A stretch of DNA of 64,000 bases from Caulobacter sp. FWC2 (GCF_002742625.1 NZ_PEBF01000001.1:3596001-3660000); one strand, 5' to 3'. Positions 44,684 to 54,859 are shown, numbered from the stretch's first letter. Notes: generated by a model from the letters alone, not told the origin. Numbers and translations are program-made.

Positions 44684-44707
44684 GGACATAAAGATATCTT
44701 TATGTCC
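44684..44707. promoter_or_regulatory. 24-bp perfect palindrome, likely operator of the methionine operon
   Basis: GGACATAAAGAT is followed at once by its exact reverse complement, with no spacer. The right edge toward the gene ends 2 bases before the start codon of the ArsR-methyltransferase. Its length and A+T-rich core suit an ArsR-type dimer operator. Repressor bound here should block the whole arsR-metF-bla-metH transcript. Confidence 0.8.
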
Positions 44708-44724
44708 GATTTGGCAAGGGGAAT

Positions 44725-45102
44725 TTATGCCTCGGCGTCGGCCGCAGGGGGCTCCCAGAGCTCGATTTTAACCCCGGCTGGGTCCATCAGCCAGGCGAAA
44801 CGGCCCATGCCGTCCTCGTCCTGGCGGCCGGTTGGCTCGACGCCCTCGGCGGCGGCCTTGGCCAGCACGCCATCGATATCATCGACCACGAAATTGATCA
44901 TGAACGGCGCGGTCGACGGCGCGAAATACTGGGTGTCGGCCGCGAAAGGCGACCAGGTGGCCGTGTTGCCCTTGGAGGCCGTGAAAATCGTCCCGCCCCA
45001 GTCATGGACGTCGAAGCCCAGCACTCGCGCGTACCATTCGCGCACAGCCGTGGGATCCTCGACCTTGAAGAAGATCCCGCCCAGACCCAATACCTTGGCC
45101 AT
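44725..45102 (-). CDS. VOC (glyoxalase-fold) family protein
   Basis: This encodes 125 residues from ATG 45102, with GGAGG 7 bases upstream. The bab-repeat pattern of vicinal-oxygen-chelate proteins is visible: GGIFFKVEDPTAVREWYARVLGF, FMINFVVDDIDGVLAKAAAEGVEPTG and RFAWLMDPAGVKIELWEPP with the metal Glu at the end of the last strand. Substrate unknown. It lies just upstream of the methionine operon on the same strand; the 24-base operator and any promoter must sit in the 43-base gap or inside its end. Confidence 0.88.
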   Translation of the reverse strand: MAKVLGLGGIFFKVEDPTAVREWYARVLGFDVHDWGGTIFTASKGNTATWSPFAADTQYFAPSTAPFMINFVVDDIDGVLAKAAAEGVEPTGRQDEDGMGRFAWLMDPAGVKIELWEPPAADAEA

Positions 45103-45157
45103 AATCGGGCCTCCGAACGTTGTGAGAGTTGATCGTAGCACGGTTCGGAGTTCCGTC

Positions 45158-45541
45158 ATGCCGCTCCTCGTCGCCGCCCTGACCGTAGCCGCCTGCCTGT
45201 CGCATACGGGGCGCCAAAGCCTCGACGGCGTGCTGGTCGCTCACACTTTCGCCGGTCCACCGAACTTCGAGTCCATCAAGGATGGCGATCGCCCGGAGCG
45301 CTACTGGCTGCTGCGCCTGCCGAAGCCGATCTGTGTCGCTGACGACCCGTCCGATCCGGACATGGGCGCTGGCGCTCAGGGCGTGCGCGAGATCCAGCTG
45401 ATATTAAAGGCCGAGGACTTCGACCGCTACCGGCCGCTGCTGGGCAAGCCGGTCACGGCGGAGGGCGACTTCATGAGCGCTATCAGCGGCCACCACCACA
45501 CGCCGATCCTCCTCCAGGGCGCGACGCTCAAGAAGCGCTGA
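45158..45541 (+). CDS. DUF4431-like predicted lipoprotein
   Basis: This encodes 127 residues from ATG 45158, with GGAG 7 bases upstream. The short hydrophobic start LLVAALTVAAC ends in a lipobox-like VAAC, although the usual basic residues before it are missing. The core, with WLLRLPKPICVADD, REIQLILKAEDFDRYRPLLGKPVTAEGDF and the ending SGHHHTPILLQGATL, fits the DUF4431 pattern, including the HHHTP motif. Function unknown. Its end overlaps the convergent HxlR gene by 14 bases. Confidence 0.65.
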   Translation: MPLLVAALTVAACLSHTGRQSLDGVLVAHTFAGPPNFESIKDGDRPERYWLLRLPKPICVADDPSDPDMGAGAQGVREIQLILKAEDFDRYRPLLGKPVTAEGDFMSAISGHHHTPILLQGATLKKR

Positions 45542-45890
45542 CGTCCAGGTCCCGCGCCCAGGCCTCGGACCATTCGAGCAAGGGCCAAAGCGCCGCGATC
45601 AGCAGGCCGCCCCGCGCGCTGAGCCGATAGCCTTCCTCGGTCGACACCACATCCGCGGCGCGCAGCTCGGCCAAGCGCGTGTTCAGCGTTCCCGGGGGCA
45701 GTTCAGCCGCCGCTTGCAGCGCGCGGAAGGTCAGCACGCGGCCCTCGCGAAGCTCCCAGACGATCCTTAGCGCCCCGCGCCGGCCCAGCAGGTCCAGCGC
45801 CGCCATGATCGGCCTGCCGGTCTCCGAGCCACGGACGGCATGCCCGGGCAAAGACGCTTCATTTTTTGTAGCATTGTCGGAATTTTCCAT
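45528..45890 (-). CDS. HxlR-family transcriptional regulator
   Basis: This encodes 120 residues from ATG 45890. The MarR-like winged helix of the HxlR family is seen in IMAALDLLGRRGALRIVWELREGRVLTFRALQAAAELPPGTLNTRLAELRAADVV and the wing region STEEGYRLSARGGLL. HxlR proteins sense small molecules and regulate the adjacent divergent gene; here that is the interrupted carboxymuconolactone decarboxylase gene 33 bases away. The start codon touches a 19-base inverted repeat and lacks a Shine-Dalgarno. Confidence 0.85.
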   Translation of the reverse strand: MENSDNATKNEASLPGHAVRGSETGRPIMAALDLLGRRGALRIVWELREGRVLTFRALQAAAELPPGTLNTRLAELRAADVVSTEEGYRLSARGGLLIAALWPLLEWSEAWARDLDVSAS

Positions 45891-45908
45891 GTTACAAATT
45901 TTGTAGCA
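45890..45908. promoter_or_regulatory. HxlR operator candidate
   Basis: TGTTACAAATTTTGTAGCA is an inverted repeat (TGxTACAAA against TTTGTAxCA) in the 32-base gap between the divergent HxlR and decarboxylase genes. A second half-site, TTGTAGCA, lies near 45866-45874 inside the HxlR coding start. The position suits autorepression and control of the neighbour. Confidence 0.6.
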
Positions 45909-45922
45909 CGGAGAAGCCGCCC

Positions 45923-46465
45923 ATGTCGCCAAGGATCCAGCCCGCTGAAGCCCCCTACCCGCCCAGCGTCGCGCGCACGCTGGACCAGTTGAAGACACCC
46001 GGCGAGCAGCCGCTGTCGCTGTTCCGCACCCTGGCCCGCGACGAGCGCCTGTTCGCCCGCTTCACCGGCGGCGGGCTGCTGGACCCTGGCCATCTGACCT
46101 TGCGCGAGCGCTAGATCGTCATCCATCGCATCTGCGCCCTGAACGGCGCGGCCTACGAATGGGGCGTCCATGCAGCGATCTTCGCTGGAGCGGCCGGTCT
46201 CGGCGCCGAGCAGTTGGCCGCCACCACCGCCCCGGGGATCAAGCCCTGCTGGGGCCCGCGCGAGGCATTGCTGATCGGCTTCTGCGACGCGGTCAACGCG
46301 CGCGCGGACATCGACGACGCCCTATGGACGCGTCTGGCCGCAGCCTTCTCGGAAGAGGCCCGGATCGAGCTGCTGATGCTGGCCGGCTTCTACCGGACGG
46401 TCAGCCTGTTGGTGAACGGTTTACGGCTGGAGCCCGAGCCCTTCGCCGCGCCTTTCCCAACTTAG
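45923..46465 (+). pseudogene. carboxymuconolactone decarboxylase-family gene with an in-frame stop
   Basis: The frame opens at ATG 45923 (GGAG upstream), runs 63 codons to TAG 46112-46114, and continues in the same frame to 46465 with no shift. Across the stop the protein reads LTLRER, stop, IVIHRICALNGAAYEWGVH, where this family normally has Glu (RERExV...YEWxxH). One change of GAG to TAG explains it. The second half keeps the catalytic-loop residues. It is either a recently killed gene or, less likely, read through. A basecalling error is possible. Confidence 0.8.
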
Positions 46466-47436
46466 GCCGCGACCGGCGTCGCCAGTGGCTCGCCGTGGAA
46501 GTAGCGGCGCAGGTTCTCAAGCGTCAGGCTGACCATGGCCGGGATGCTGTCCAGAGTCGCGCCGGCAGAGTGCGGGGTCAGCACGGTGTGCGGTACGTCC
46601 GCCCAGCGCGCGGCCGGGGTCGGCTCCTGCGCAAAGACGTCGAGGGCCGCCATGCCCAGCGCGCCGGTCTTCAGCGCCTCGATCAGGGCTTCCTCGTCGA
46701 TCAGGGCGCCCCGCGCGACATTGACGATCAGCCCCTGCGGCCCGACCGCCTCTATGACCGCCCTGTTGATCAGGTGATGGTTGGAGGCGTCCGAGCGCGA
46801 GCAGACCACCAGGATCTCGCTGTCGCGGGCCAGGGCCAGCAGGCTGTCGGCGCGAGGATAATCGCTCTCCTTGGGGCGCGGCCCCCACCAGGCGACCTTC
46901 ATCTCGAAGGCCTGCAGGCGGCGGGCGACGGCCTCGCCAATATGGCCCAGGCCGACGATGCCGACCTTGCGGCCGCGCAGGCCGTGACGCGGCGCCATCC
47001 GCTCGGCATGAGTCCAGTGGCCAGAGCGCAGGCGTTGGTCACCCTCGACGATGCCCCGCCAGGCCGCCAGCACGAGGCCTACTGCATGGTCGGCGACGTC
47101 GGCGGCGTTCAGGCCGGTGGAATGGGTGACGGCGATGCCGTGTGCCTTGCACCAGGGCACGTCGACGCCGTCATAGCCGACGCTGACACAGGCGATCAGC
47201 CCCAGTTGCGGCATCTCCGAGAGCATGTCGCGGCTTAGCGCGAACTCGCCTGCGTGAACGATGGCGCGCACCCGGCGGCCCGGCCCCTCGAAGAACACCA
47301 TCCTGTCGGGATAGTCCCACAACCGGTGAACCTCGTAGGCGCTCTCAAGCAGCGGCTGCAAGGGCAGCAGCATCTCGTGCGAGAGCAGGATGTGGGGCTT
47401 GTCGACAGGCGGCTTCGCGAGGGTGGAATCCGGCAT
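46462..47436 (-). CDS. D-2-hydroxyacid dehydrogenase (glyoxylate/hydroxypyruvate reductase-like)
   Basis: This encodes 324 residues from ATG 47436, with GGAGG upstream. The NAD-binding motif GRKVGIVGLGHIGEAVARRLQAF lies near residue 155. The catalytic residues are placed in the usual order: an Arg in VNVARGALIDEEALIEALK, a Glu in FAQEPTP and a His in LTPHSAGAT. The N-terminus includes VGYDGVDVPWCKAHGIAVTHSTGLNAADVADHAVGL. It reduces a 2-keto acid such as glyoxylate or hydroxypyruvate. It is convergent with the interrupted decarboxylase gene. Confidence 0.92.
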   Translation of the reverse strand: MPDSTLAKPPVDKPHILLSHEMLLPLQPLLESAYEVHRLWDYPDRMVFFEGPGRRVRAIVHAGEFALSRDMLSEMPQLGLIACVSVGYDGVDVPWCKAHGIAVTHSTGLNAADVADHAVGLVLAAWRGIVEGDQRLRSGHWTHAERMAPRHGLRGRKVGIVGLGHIGEAVARRLQAFEMKVAWWGPRPKESDYPRADSLLALARDSEILVVCSRSDASNHHLINRAVIEAVGPQGLIVNVARGALIDEEALIEALKTGALGMAALDVFAQEPTPAARWADVPHTVLTPHSAGATLDSIPAMVSLTLENLRRYFHGEPLATPVAA

Positions 47437-47742
47437 GCATATCCTCCATCTGCGCGGGTCGTTGGCCCCGCGGCGGATCTTTGTCTCGCCCCCGGCGCTT
47501 CGGTCGAAACGCCTCTCCGAAGCTAGGCAGAGCCCCGCGCGGACGCCAGTGTCGGGAACATCACGCTGTAGTGACGAGCTTCCCGCACGTCGGGCGCCCG
47601 CAGGACGAGCCCGCCAACAACCCAGCCTGGACGCGGCGGTTCCGCTCAGCGCCGCCTTTGCACGGCAGAGCTGTGAACAACCGGCGTTCTAGCGGGTTCT
47701 GCTAGCGGCGCCCCATGGCGCTTCAGGTCAGGAGACTATCCA
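47437..47742. other. 306-base intergenic region without a recognised element
   Basis: The gap separates two divergent genes, the hydroxyacid dehydrogenase and a small secreted protein. It must hold both promoters. The only clear element is AGGAGA just before the secreted-protein start. I see no hairpin repeat, RNA gene or convincing open frame in it. Confidence 0.5.
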
Positions 47743-48177
47743 ATGTTGACCAAGATGCTCGCCGCGTCCGCGGCCCTGTCCATGCTGGCGTTCGGCGGCT
47801 CGGCGCTGGCCCAGGCCAAGGCGTCGGCCCAGCTCGGCCCCAAGCAGCCGATCCCCTACTCGCAGCTCAAGGCCTATTCAAAGGCCTCGCCCAAGGCCCA
47901 GGCTAGCAAGGACTGGTCGGCCGGCGCCGCCACGGGCATGTCGGCCGACACCTCGGCTACCGCCCCGGCCACGTCCGCAGCCGGCGCCGACACCAACGCG
48001 ACTATGCCGCCGGCCACGTCCAGCGCGCCGGATACGGCCGTGAACCCGGCGCCGTCCGCCGCGCCGCCCAGCTTGCCGATGACCCCGCCGACCAACGCGC
48101 CGATGACCGAGGACAAGATGACCCAGCCCGGCGTCGCGGGCGCACCGCCCATGACGCCGCCGACCGATCCAAAGTAG
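47743..48177 (+). CDS. small secreted Ala/Pro/Thr-rich protein
   Basis: This encodes 144 residues from ATG 47743, with AGGAGA upstream. A standard signal peptide (MLAASAALSMLAFGGSALAQA) is followed by a short basic-amphipathic part (LGPKQPIPYSQLKAYSKASPKAQASKDW) and then about 90 residues of Thr, Pro, Ala and Met-rich low complexity (ATSAAGADTN, PMTPPTNAPM). No family recognised; the composition suggests a disordered periplasmic or surface protein. It is convergent with the giant RTX gene across a strong hairpin. Confidence 0.7.
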   Translation: MLTKMLAASAALSMLAFGGSALAQAKASAQLGPKQPIPYSQLKAYSKASPKAQASKDWSAGAATGMSADTSATAPATSAAGADTNATMPPATSSAPDTAVNPAPSAAPPSLPMTPPTNAPMTEDKMTQPGVAGAPPMTPPTDPK

Positions 48178-48185
48178 ACCTCTCA

Positions 48186-48211
48186 GCCGGGACGGCGCGA
48201 GCCGTCCCGGC
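48186..48211. terminator. bidirectional hairpin between the secreted-protein and RTX genes
   Basis: GCCGGGACGGC (48186-48196), GCGA and GCCGTCCCGGC (48201-48211) form a perfect 11-bp stem with a tetraloop, midway between two convergent genes. T-runs are absent on both sides, so it may stabilise ends rather than terminate alone. Confidence 0.65.
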
Positions 48212-48214
48212 GGC

Positions 48215-51200
48215 TCAACCGCCGAAGATGAAGTCGGCCTTGTAGTAGCCGTTGGCGGGATCGAGGATGTTGACCGCGAACGGCGCCGAGCCATCGGCGA
48301 GGTCCGCGAGCCACGCGTCGTTTGACTTGGCCATCACGCCCAGATTCTCGGTCGCGGCGGCGGCCAGCAGGAACCCGACCATGGCGGCCTTGGTGCCAAT
48401 TCCGCTCGGACCATCGCCGCCATAGTAGGCCAGGTAGTCGACCCGCGTGTCGATCAGTTGATGGGCCTTGGCGTCGGTCGGCGTGGCGCCGAAGATCGCC
48501 GCATAGGCCTTCTTGGTGGCGTCGAGGAGCGACAGATCGCCATAGGCCGCCGCGAAGCTCGCCTTACCGTCGCCGTCCTTACCCAGGTTCACCGCGAAGT
48601 TGATGTAGCGGTTCACTGTGTCGAACTTGGCGTAGTAGGCGCTGTTTAGGTTGGTCGTGTTTGGACCGGTCGGCGAGATCAGGAAGTCGACGCCAAGCTG
48701 GCTAGGGACCTTGCCGGTGAAGAACTGATAGCTCATCGATGCGACCGAGGTCGTGGAGTCGGCGGCGTTGACGATGGCCTGGGTGACCTGGTCGGCGGTC
48801 AGCGCGCCAATCGTCCACTTGTTGATCAGGTCCTTGGTAAGATCCGAGCCGAGAGTCGCGCTGGTCGGTAGTCGCAGGATGTTAAGCATCCGGCTGGCGA
48901 CCTCATTGACCGACGGGACAGACGAGAAGCTGATGGTCTCGACATTGACCAAGCGATCAACACCGTCGGGCGAGCCGTTCCGAAGATCCGTCACGGTGAT
49001 CGAGCCATCGGCGTTCGTAATGACCCCGTAATCCGCCTTAGCGCCCGCATAGCGCACGGTGTCGCTCCCCGCGCCGCCATCAATCGTGTCGTTGCCAGCG
49101 CCGCCCGTTAGGATGTCGTCGCCGCCTCCGCCGCTAAGCGTGTCATCACCCGCGCCGCCGTCCAGCGTGTTGACGCCGGCGTCGCCGGTCAGGACGTCGG
49201 CGTATGCCGAGCCTTTGAGGCCTTCGATGCCATCGAGCAGATCTACGCCCGCGCCGCGCGTGTTCTGTAAGACGTCCGCCTTAGCCAGGTCGACGGTGAC
49301 GCCGCTAGATGCGGTCTCGTACGAGGCCGTGTCGAAACCGGCGTTCCCAAAAAGGGTGTCGTCGCCCTCGCCGCCCATCAGGATGTCATCGCCGTCGGCG
49401 CCCATCAGGGTGTCCGCCCCGGCGCCGCCGGAGATCACGTCGTTGCCGGACCCGCCGTCGATGTAGTTGGCGTTGTTGTCGCCGGTCAGCGTGTCGGCAT
49501 AGGCCGACCCCCACAGGTTCTCGATGGAGATCAGGGTGTCGACGCCCGCGCCCTTGGTGTTCTGCGCGGAGACAAAGCTCAGGTTAACGGTGACGGCCGA
49601 CGTCGCGTCGCGATAGTCGGCCCAGTCGCTGCCAGCGCCGCCATCCAGCTTGTCGCCCCCCTCCCCGCCTTTCAGCAGATCGCTGCCGGCGCCGCCGATC
49701 AGGATATCGTCGCCGTCACCGCCGCTGAGCGTGTCGTCGCCGCCATAGCCCTGCAGGCGGTCGGCGCCGCTAGTGCCGACCAGGGTGTCGGCGTTGTCCG
49801 TGCCGCCTTCCGCCTTGAGCTTGGTCAGATCGACCGAAACGACGCTGACGTCGCTGCTGATCAGCATCCGCGCGCCGTCGGCGCTGACGATTACGCGGTC
49901 GCCGTACCCCGCCTCGTAGTAGCCCGAGGAGCTGAGGCCGACGTCGACGCCCAGGGCGTAGACCTGTTCGATGTTCCAGGTGGTGGTGGAGAACTGGAAG
50001 ATGCGGTCCGTCGTGGCGTCGACCACATAGAGGCGTTGGCCATCGGCGCTGAAGTCCATGCCGAACACACCCGAACCGAGGTCCGGATGGGTCGCGGACA
50101 CGTTCTGGATGAACTTTAGCGACCCGTCATAGACATAGAGGCTGCCCGAGAACTGAGCGACGAAGTTTCCGTTGTCCGCGATGGCGGCGACGGGGACACC
50201 GTAGCCGTAGACGCCATCGGCGTACATGCCGTGATAGCCGGTCTGTCCTGCGGCCGTGTAGATGAACAACGGAGCGTCGGAGATTCCCCCGATGCTAAGG
50301 AGCAGTTTGCTGTGGTCCGCGGTCGGGGAAATCGTTCCGTAGACGGAGAAGGATTGGCCCGTGCGGGAAAAGACACCCGTCGCCAGGTCGAGGGTCTGAG
50401 CCACGGAGCTGCTGCCATAGCCGTCCTGGCCGAACAGCACCTTGTTGTCGCTTGTGAAGGCGACGTCGTAAAAGCCGTTCGTAAAGCTACCCGTCTGGGC
50501 GTAGTCCTTCACCGCGCCGGTGAGGGTGTCCAGCACGTGGATCTTGATCGTGGCCGTCGAGCCGTACGCGGTATAGACGACGCTCTCGGTAGCCCGCTCG
50601 GCGATGACGACGTAGCGGCCGTCTGTCGACACATCCATGCCGCCTAGTTGCGTGCCGACCTTCCAGCGCCCCAAAATGTCGCCGGTCTCCACGTTCAGCG
50701 CGGTCAGATAGCCTTCGCTGTTGGAGACATAGGCCGTCCTGCCATTGGGCGAGAGCACCGCATCGGCGATCTGGCCTGTGGCGATGGTGTCGACCGCCTT
50801 CGACCTCAGCATATCGTCCACCGTGACCGTGGCGTCCGAGGGCGAGAGGCTCACAGTCCTGTCGGTGAACTTTAGCTGCTCGATGTTGAGCAGCGTGTCG
50901 ACGCCTTCGCCGTTCGTCGCGCGCAGGTCGCGCACGGTCCAGGTTCCGTCGACGTTGGAGGTCCAGGAATAGTTCGTGGAGGCAGCGCCATAGATCGCCG
51001 TGTCGACGCCGGCGCCGCCGTCGATGACATCGTCGCCGCGTCCGCCCTGGAACGTCTCGTTGGTCGCAGAGCCCACGAAGACATCGTTGAACGCAGAACC
51101 CTTGACCCCTTCGATGTTCGTCAGGGTGTCGAAACCGTCGCCATGCGTGTTCTGCATCACGCCGGTCTTGTTCAGGTCGATGCGGACGCCGGCCGAGGCG

Positions 51201-52684
51201 TCCTCGTAGGACGCGATATCGACGCCGTCCCCGCCGTCGACGACATCATCGCCGGCGCCGCCATTCAGCAGATCGTCGCCCACCCCGCCCGACAGGACGT
51301 CTGAACCGACCTTGCCCTCGAGCACGTCGTTCCCGCCGCCGCCTTCGAGGCGGTTGGCGTTGAGGTCGCCGGTCAAGGTGTCGGCGAAAGCGCCGCCAAC
51401 CAGGCCTTCGATTGACGTCAGCGTATCGAGGCCAACCCCGGTTTCTTGGGTGTACGCGCCGAGATCAACCGTAACCGAGCCCGAAGCGGCGGAGTAGTCT
51501 GCGATGTCGAAGCCGGCGCCGCCATCTAGGCTGTCGTTGCCCGCTCCGCCGACCAGGCGGTCGTCGCCCTGGCCGCCATAGAGCGTGTCGTTGCCGGCTC
51601 CGCCGTCGATGACGTCATTGCCGCCGTAGCCCCGGATCGTGTTGAACGCGGCGTCGCCGGTCAGGGTGTCGGCCTTGTCGGAGCCGTCCGGGGTCGTGAC
51701 CGTCGTCAGGTCGATCACGGTCATGGCCTTGTCGCCGAGAAGCACGAGGTGCTTGCCGTCGGCGGAAACGGTCACGCGGTCGCCGTAAGCGCCGCCGTTG
51801 AAGAAGCTGTAGTAGGAGCCGTTCGAGGTCAGGCCGGAGTCGAACGCCTTCTGGATCGACCAGTCCGTCGTCGACAGTTGCATGACCTTGGCGGTCATCG
51901 TGTCGAAGACATAGAGGCTGGCGCCGTCCGGGCTGAACGCCATGCCGCCGACGAAGATCGCTTCCTTCTGAAGACTCGCCAGCGTCCCTTTGAACTTCAG
52001 GTTGCCGTCATAGACGTTGCCACCCTGGACGATCAGATCGCCAGACGGCGAGATGGCCTGGTAGCCCGCATTGTAGCCTTGAACGCCGTCCGCGTAGCCT
52101 TCGTGCCCGATGGTGATCCCCTTGCCGGCCTCATAGATGAAGATCGGCATGTCGGAGATGTTCTGGGGCGCGAAGATGATCTTCGAGCCCGTCTTGGAAG
52201 CCGAGAAGACACCGTCCTGGGAATAGGCTTGCGTCCCGGCCGCGAATAAGCCCGTGCTGGGATCCAACACGGTGATCGGCTCCCAGCCCGACCCCTGGTA
52301 GCTTTGCGAAAGCAGGACCTTGCCTTCCGACGTGAAAACCGCGTCGTAGAAGGGCCCATCGCCGTTGCGCGCAGCCGTGGTCGTGTAATCGCGCACCTGG
52401 CCGGTGACGAGGTCAAGCACGTGAACGGTCGCGACGACTTTGGTGTCGTACCCCGTCCCTGTCGTCGTGAAGGAACGCTCGGTGGCGACCAGGTACCGGC
52501 CGTCCTGGGACAGGTCCATGCCGCCCAACGTCGTTCCCAGCTTCCAGCGGGTGACGAACTCCCCCGTCGCCACGTCGAACGCATTGACCACGCCCTCGCC
52601 ATTGGAAACGTAGGCGATCTTGCCATCATTGCTGAGGACGACGTCCTTGAGATCGCCCGTAGCGATCGTCTGGAAAGTACTCAC
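48215..52684 (-). CDS. giant duplicated beta-propeller/RTX protein with RsaA-like C-terminal domain
   Basis: This encodes 1489 residues from GTG 52684, with no signal peptide, as expected for type I secretion. Its modules are: a propeller of YVTN/WD-like repeats (1-330), an RTX block of GGxGxDxLxGG calcium repeats (338-610), a second propeller (633-955) and a second RTX block (962-1255). The two halves share about 632-residue spacing and closely similar openings (IATGDLKDVVLSNDGKIAYVS, IATGQIADAVLSPNGRTAYVS). The last 230 residues resemble the N-terminal LPS-binding domain of the Caulobacter S-layer protein RsaA: YQFFTG, LNSAYYAKF, NRYINFAVNL, FAAAY. It is probably calcium-binding and surface-attached. 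Transporter genes are not in the window. Confidence 0.92.
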   Translation of the reverse strand: MSTFQTIATGDLKDVVLSNDGKIAYVSNGEGVVNAFDVATGEFVTRWKLGTTLGGMDLSQDGRYLVATERSFTTTGTGYDTKVVATVHVLDLVTGQVRDYTTTAARNGDGPFYDAVFTSEGKVLLSQSYQGSGWEPITVLDPSTGLFAAGTQAYSQDGVFSASKTGSKIIFAPQNISDMPIFIYEAGKGITIGHEGYADGVQGYNAGYQAISPSGDLIVQGGNVYDGNLKFKGTLASLQKEAIFVGGMAFSPDGASLYVFDTMTAKVMQLSTTDWSIQKAFDSGLTSNGSYYSFFNGGAYGDRVTVSADGKHLVLLGDKAMTVIDLTTVTTPDGSDKADTLTGDAAFNTIRGYGGNDVIDGGAGNDTLYGGQGDDRLVGGAGNDSLDGGAGFDIADYSAASGSVTVDLGAYTQETGVGLDTLTSIEGLVGGAFADTLTGDLNANRLEGGGGNDVLEGKVGSDVLSGGVGDDLLNGGAGDDVVDGGDGVDIASYEDASAGVRIDLNKTGVMQNTHGDGFDTLTNIEGVKGSAFNDVFVGSATNETFQGGRGDDVIDGGAGVDTAIYGAASTNYSWTSNVDGTWTVRDLRATNGEGVDTLLNIEQLKFTDRTVSLSPSDATVTVDDMLRSKAVDTIATGQIADAVLSPNGRTAYVSNSEGYLTALNVETGDILGRWKVGTQLGGMDVSTDGRYVVIAERATESVVYTAYGSTATIKIHVLDTLTGAVKDYAQTGSFTNGFYDVAFTSDNKVLFGQDGYGSSSVAQTLDLATGVFSRTGQSFSVYGTISPTADHSKLLLSIGGISDAPLFIYTAAGQTGYHGMYADGVYGYGVPVAAIADNGNFVAQFSGSLYVYDGSLKFIQNVSATHPDLGSGVFGMDFSADGQRLYVVDATTDRIFQFSTTTWNIEQVYALGVDVGLSSSGYYEAGYGDRVIVSADGARMLISSDVSVVSVDLTKLKAEGGTDNADTLVGTSGADRLQGYGGDDTLSGGDGDDILIGGAGSDLLKGGEGGDKLDGGAGSDWADYRDATSAVTVNLSFVSAQNTKGAGVDTLISIENLWGSAYADTLTGDNNANYIDGGSGNDVISGGAGADTLMGADGDDILMGGEGDDTLFGNAGFDTASYETASSGVTVDLAKADVLQNTRGAGVDLLDGIEGLKGSAYADVLTGDAGVNTLDGGAGDDTLSGGGGDDILTGGAGNDTIDGGAGSDTVRYAGAKADYGVITNADGSITVTDLRNGSPDGVDRLVNVETISFSSVPSVNEVASRMLNILRLPTSATLGSDLTKDLINKWTIGALTADQVTQAIVNAADSTTSVASMSYQFFTGKVPSQLGVDFLISPTGPNTTNLNSAYYAKFDTVNRYINFAVNLGKDGDGKASFAAAYGDLSLLDATKKAYAAIFGATPTDAKAHQLIDTRVDYLAYYGGDGPSGIGTKAAMVGFLLAAAATENLGVMAKSNDAWLADLADGSAPFAVNILDPANGYYKADFIFGG

Positions 52685-52779
52685 GAAACCCCACCCGACT
52701 CCGAACGCTTCGAGGTTCGCACTACACTATGTTGAGTTGAGACGCATCAACCCACTAAATCGCCAGTGACGATCCCTAC

Positions 52780-52809
52780 GAAAAAGGCTGCGGGTCACCC
52801 CGCAGCCTT
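52780..52809 (-). terminator. ettA terminator
   Basis: On the minus strand AAGGCTGCGGG, a 4-base loop and CCCGCAGCCTT form a perfect 11-bp stem, followed by a TTTTT run. It lies downstream of ettA, beyond a decayed double-hairpin repeat, and upstream of the RTX gene, which therefore has its own promoter. Confidence 0.85.
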
Positions 52810-52834
52810 CGATCGCCTGCCATCCGGATCACCC

Positions 52835-52948
52835 TGGAGCCTGTCCGGGTTAAATTGAACCATCCAACCCGAATAAAAAGGCTTTAGAATCCAGGCGTTA
52901 AACCCTCTTTTTTACTGCCTAGATGGCTCCATCTAAAGCTAAATCCCC
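52835..52948. repeat. decayed double-hairpin repeat with GANTC (copy C)
   Basis: GAGCCTGTCCGGGTT, CCAACCCG, then GAATC (52887-52891), then GATGGCTCCATCTAAAGC follow the same order as copy B at 34051-34168, with scattered mismatches that weaken the stems. As in copy B, the right end lies directly at the stop codon of a minus-strand gene, here ettA. Confidence 0.65.
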
Positions 52949-54616
<1,668 letters not shown>

Positions 54617-54859
54617 GAGGCTCGCGTTCTCGCTGGACGAGGGTTTCTGGGATTGGGCGCTGAAATAGCGGTCCGGAGCGCTTCGCGCAATCGCGGCAGG
54701 CCCCAGACGGCCGGATCGCAAGCGCGCATGCGTCACCGTTCAGTCTTCAGACTGTCGAACAGCCGACACAGCCCCGTCGCCTCGCCGTCGTCGACCGCTG
54801 TTACCGCAAGCTCCCAACCGGCCCCTCCCCTTCTGTTTCGGGCCGGATTGGGGACTGTC

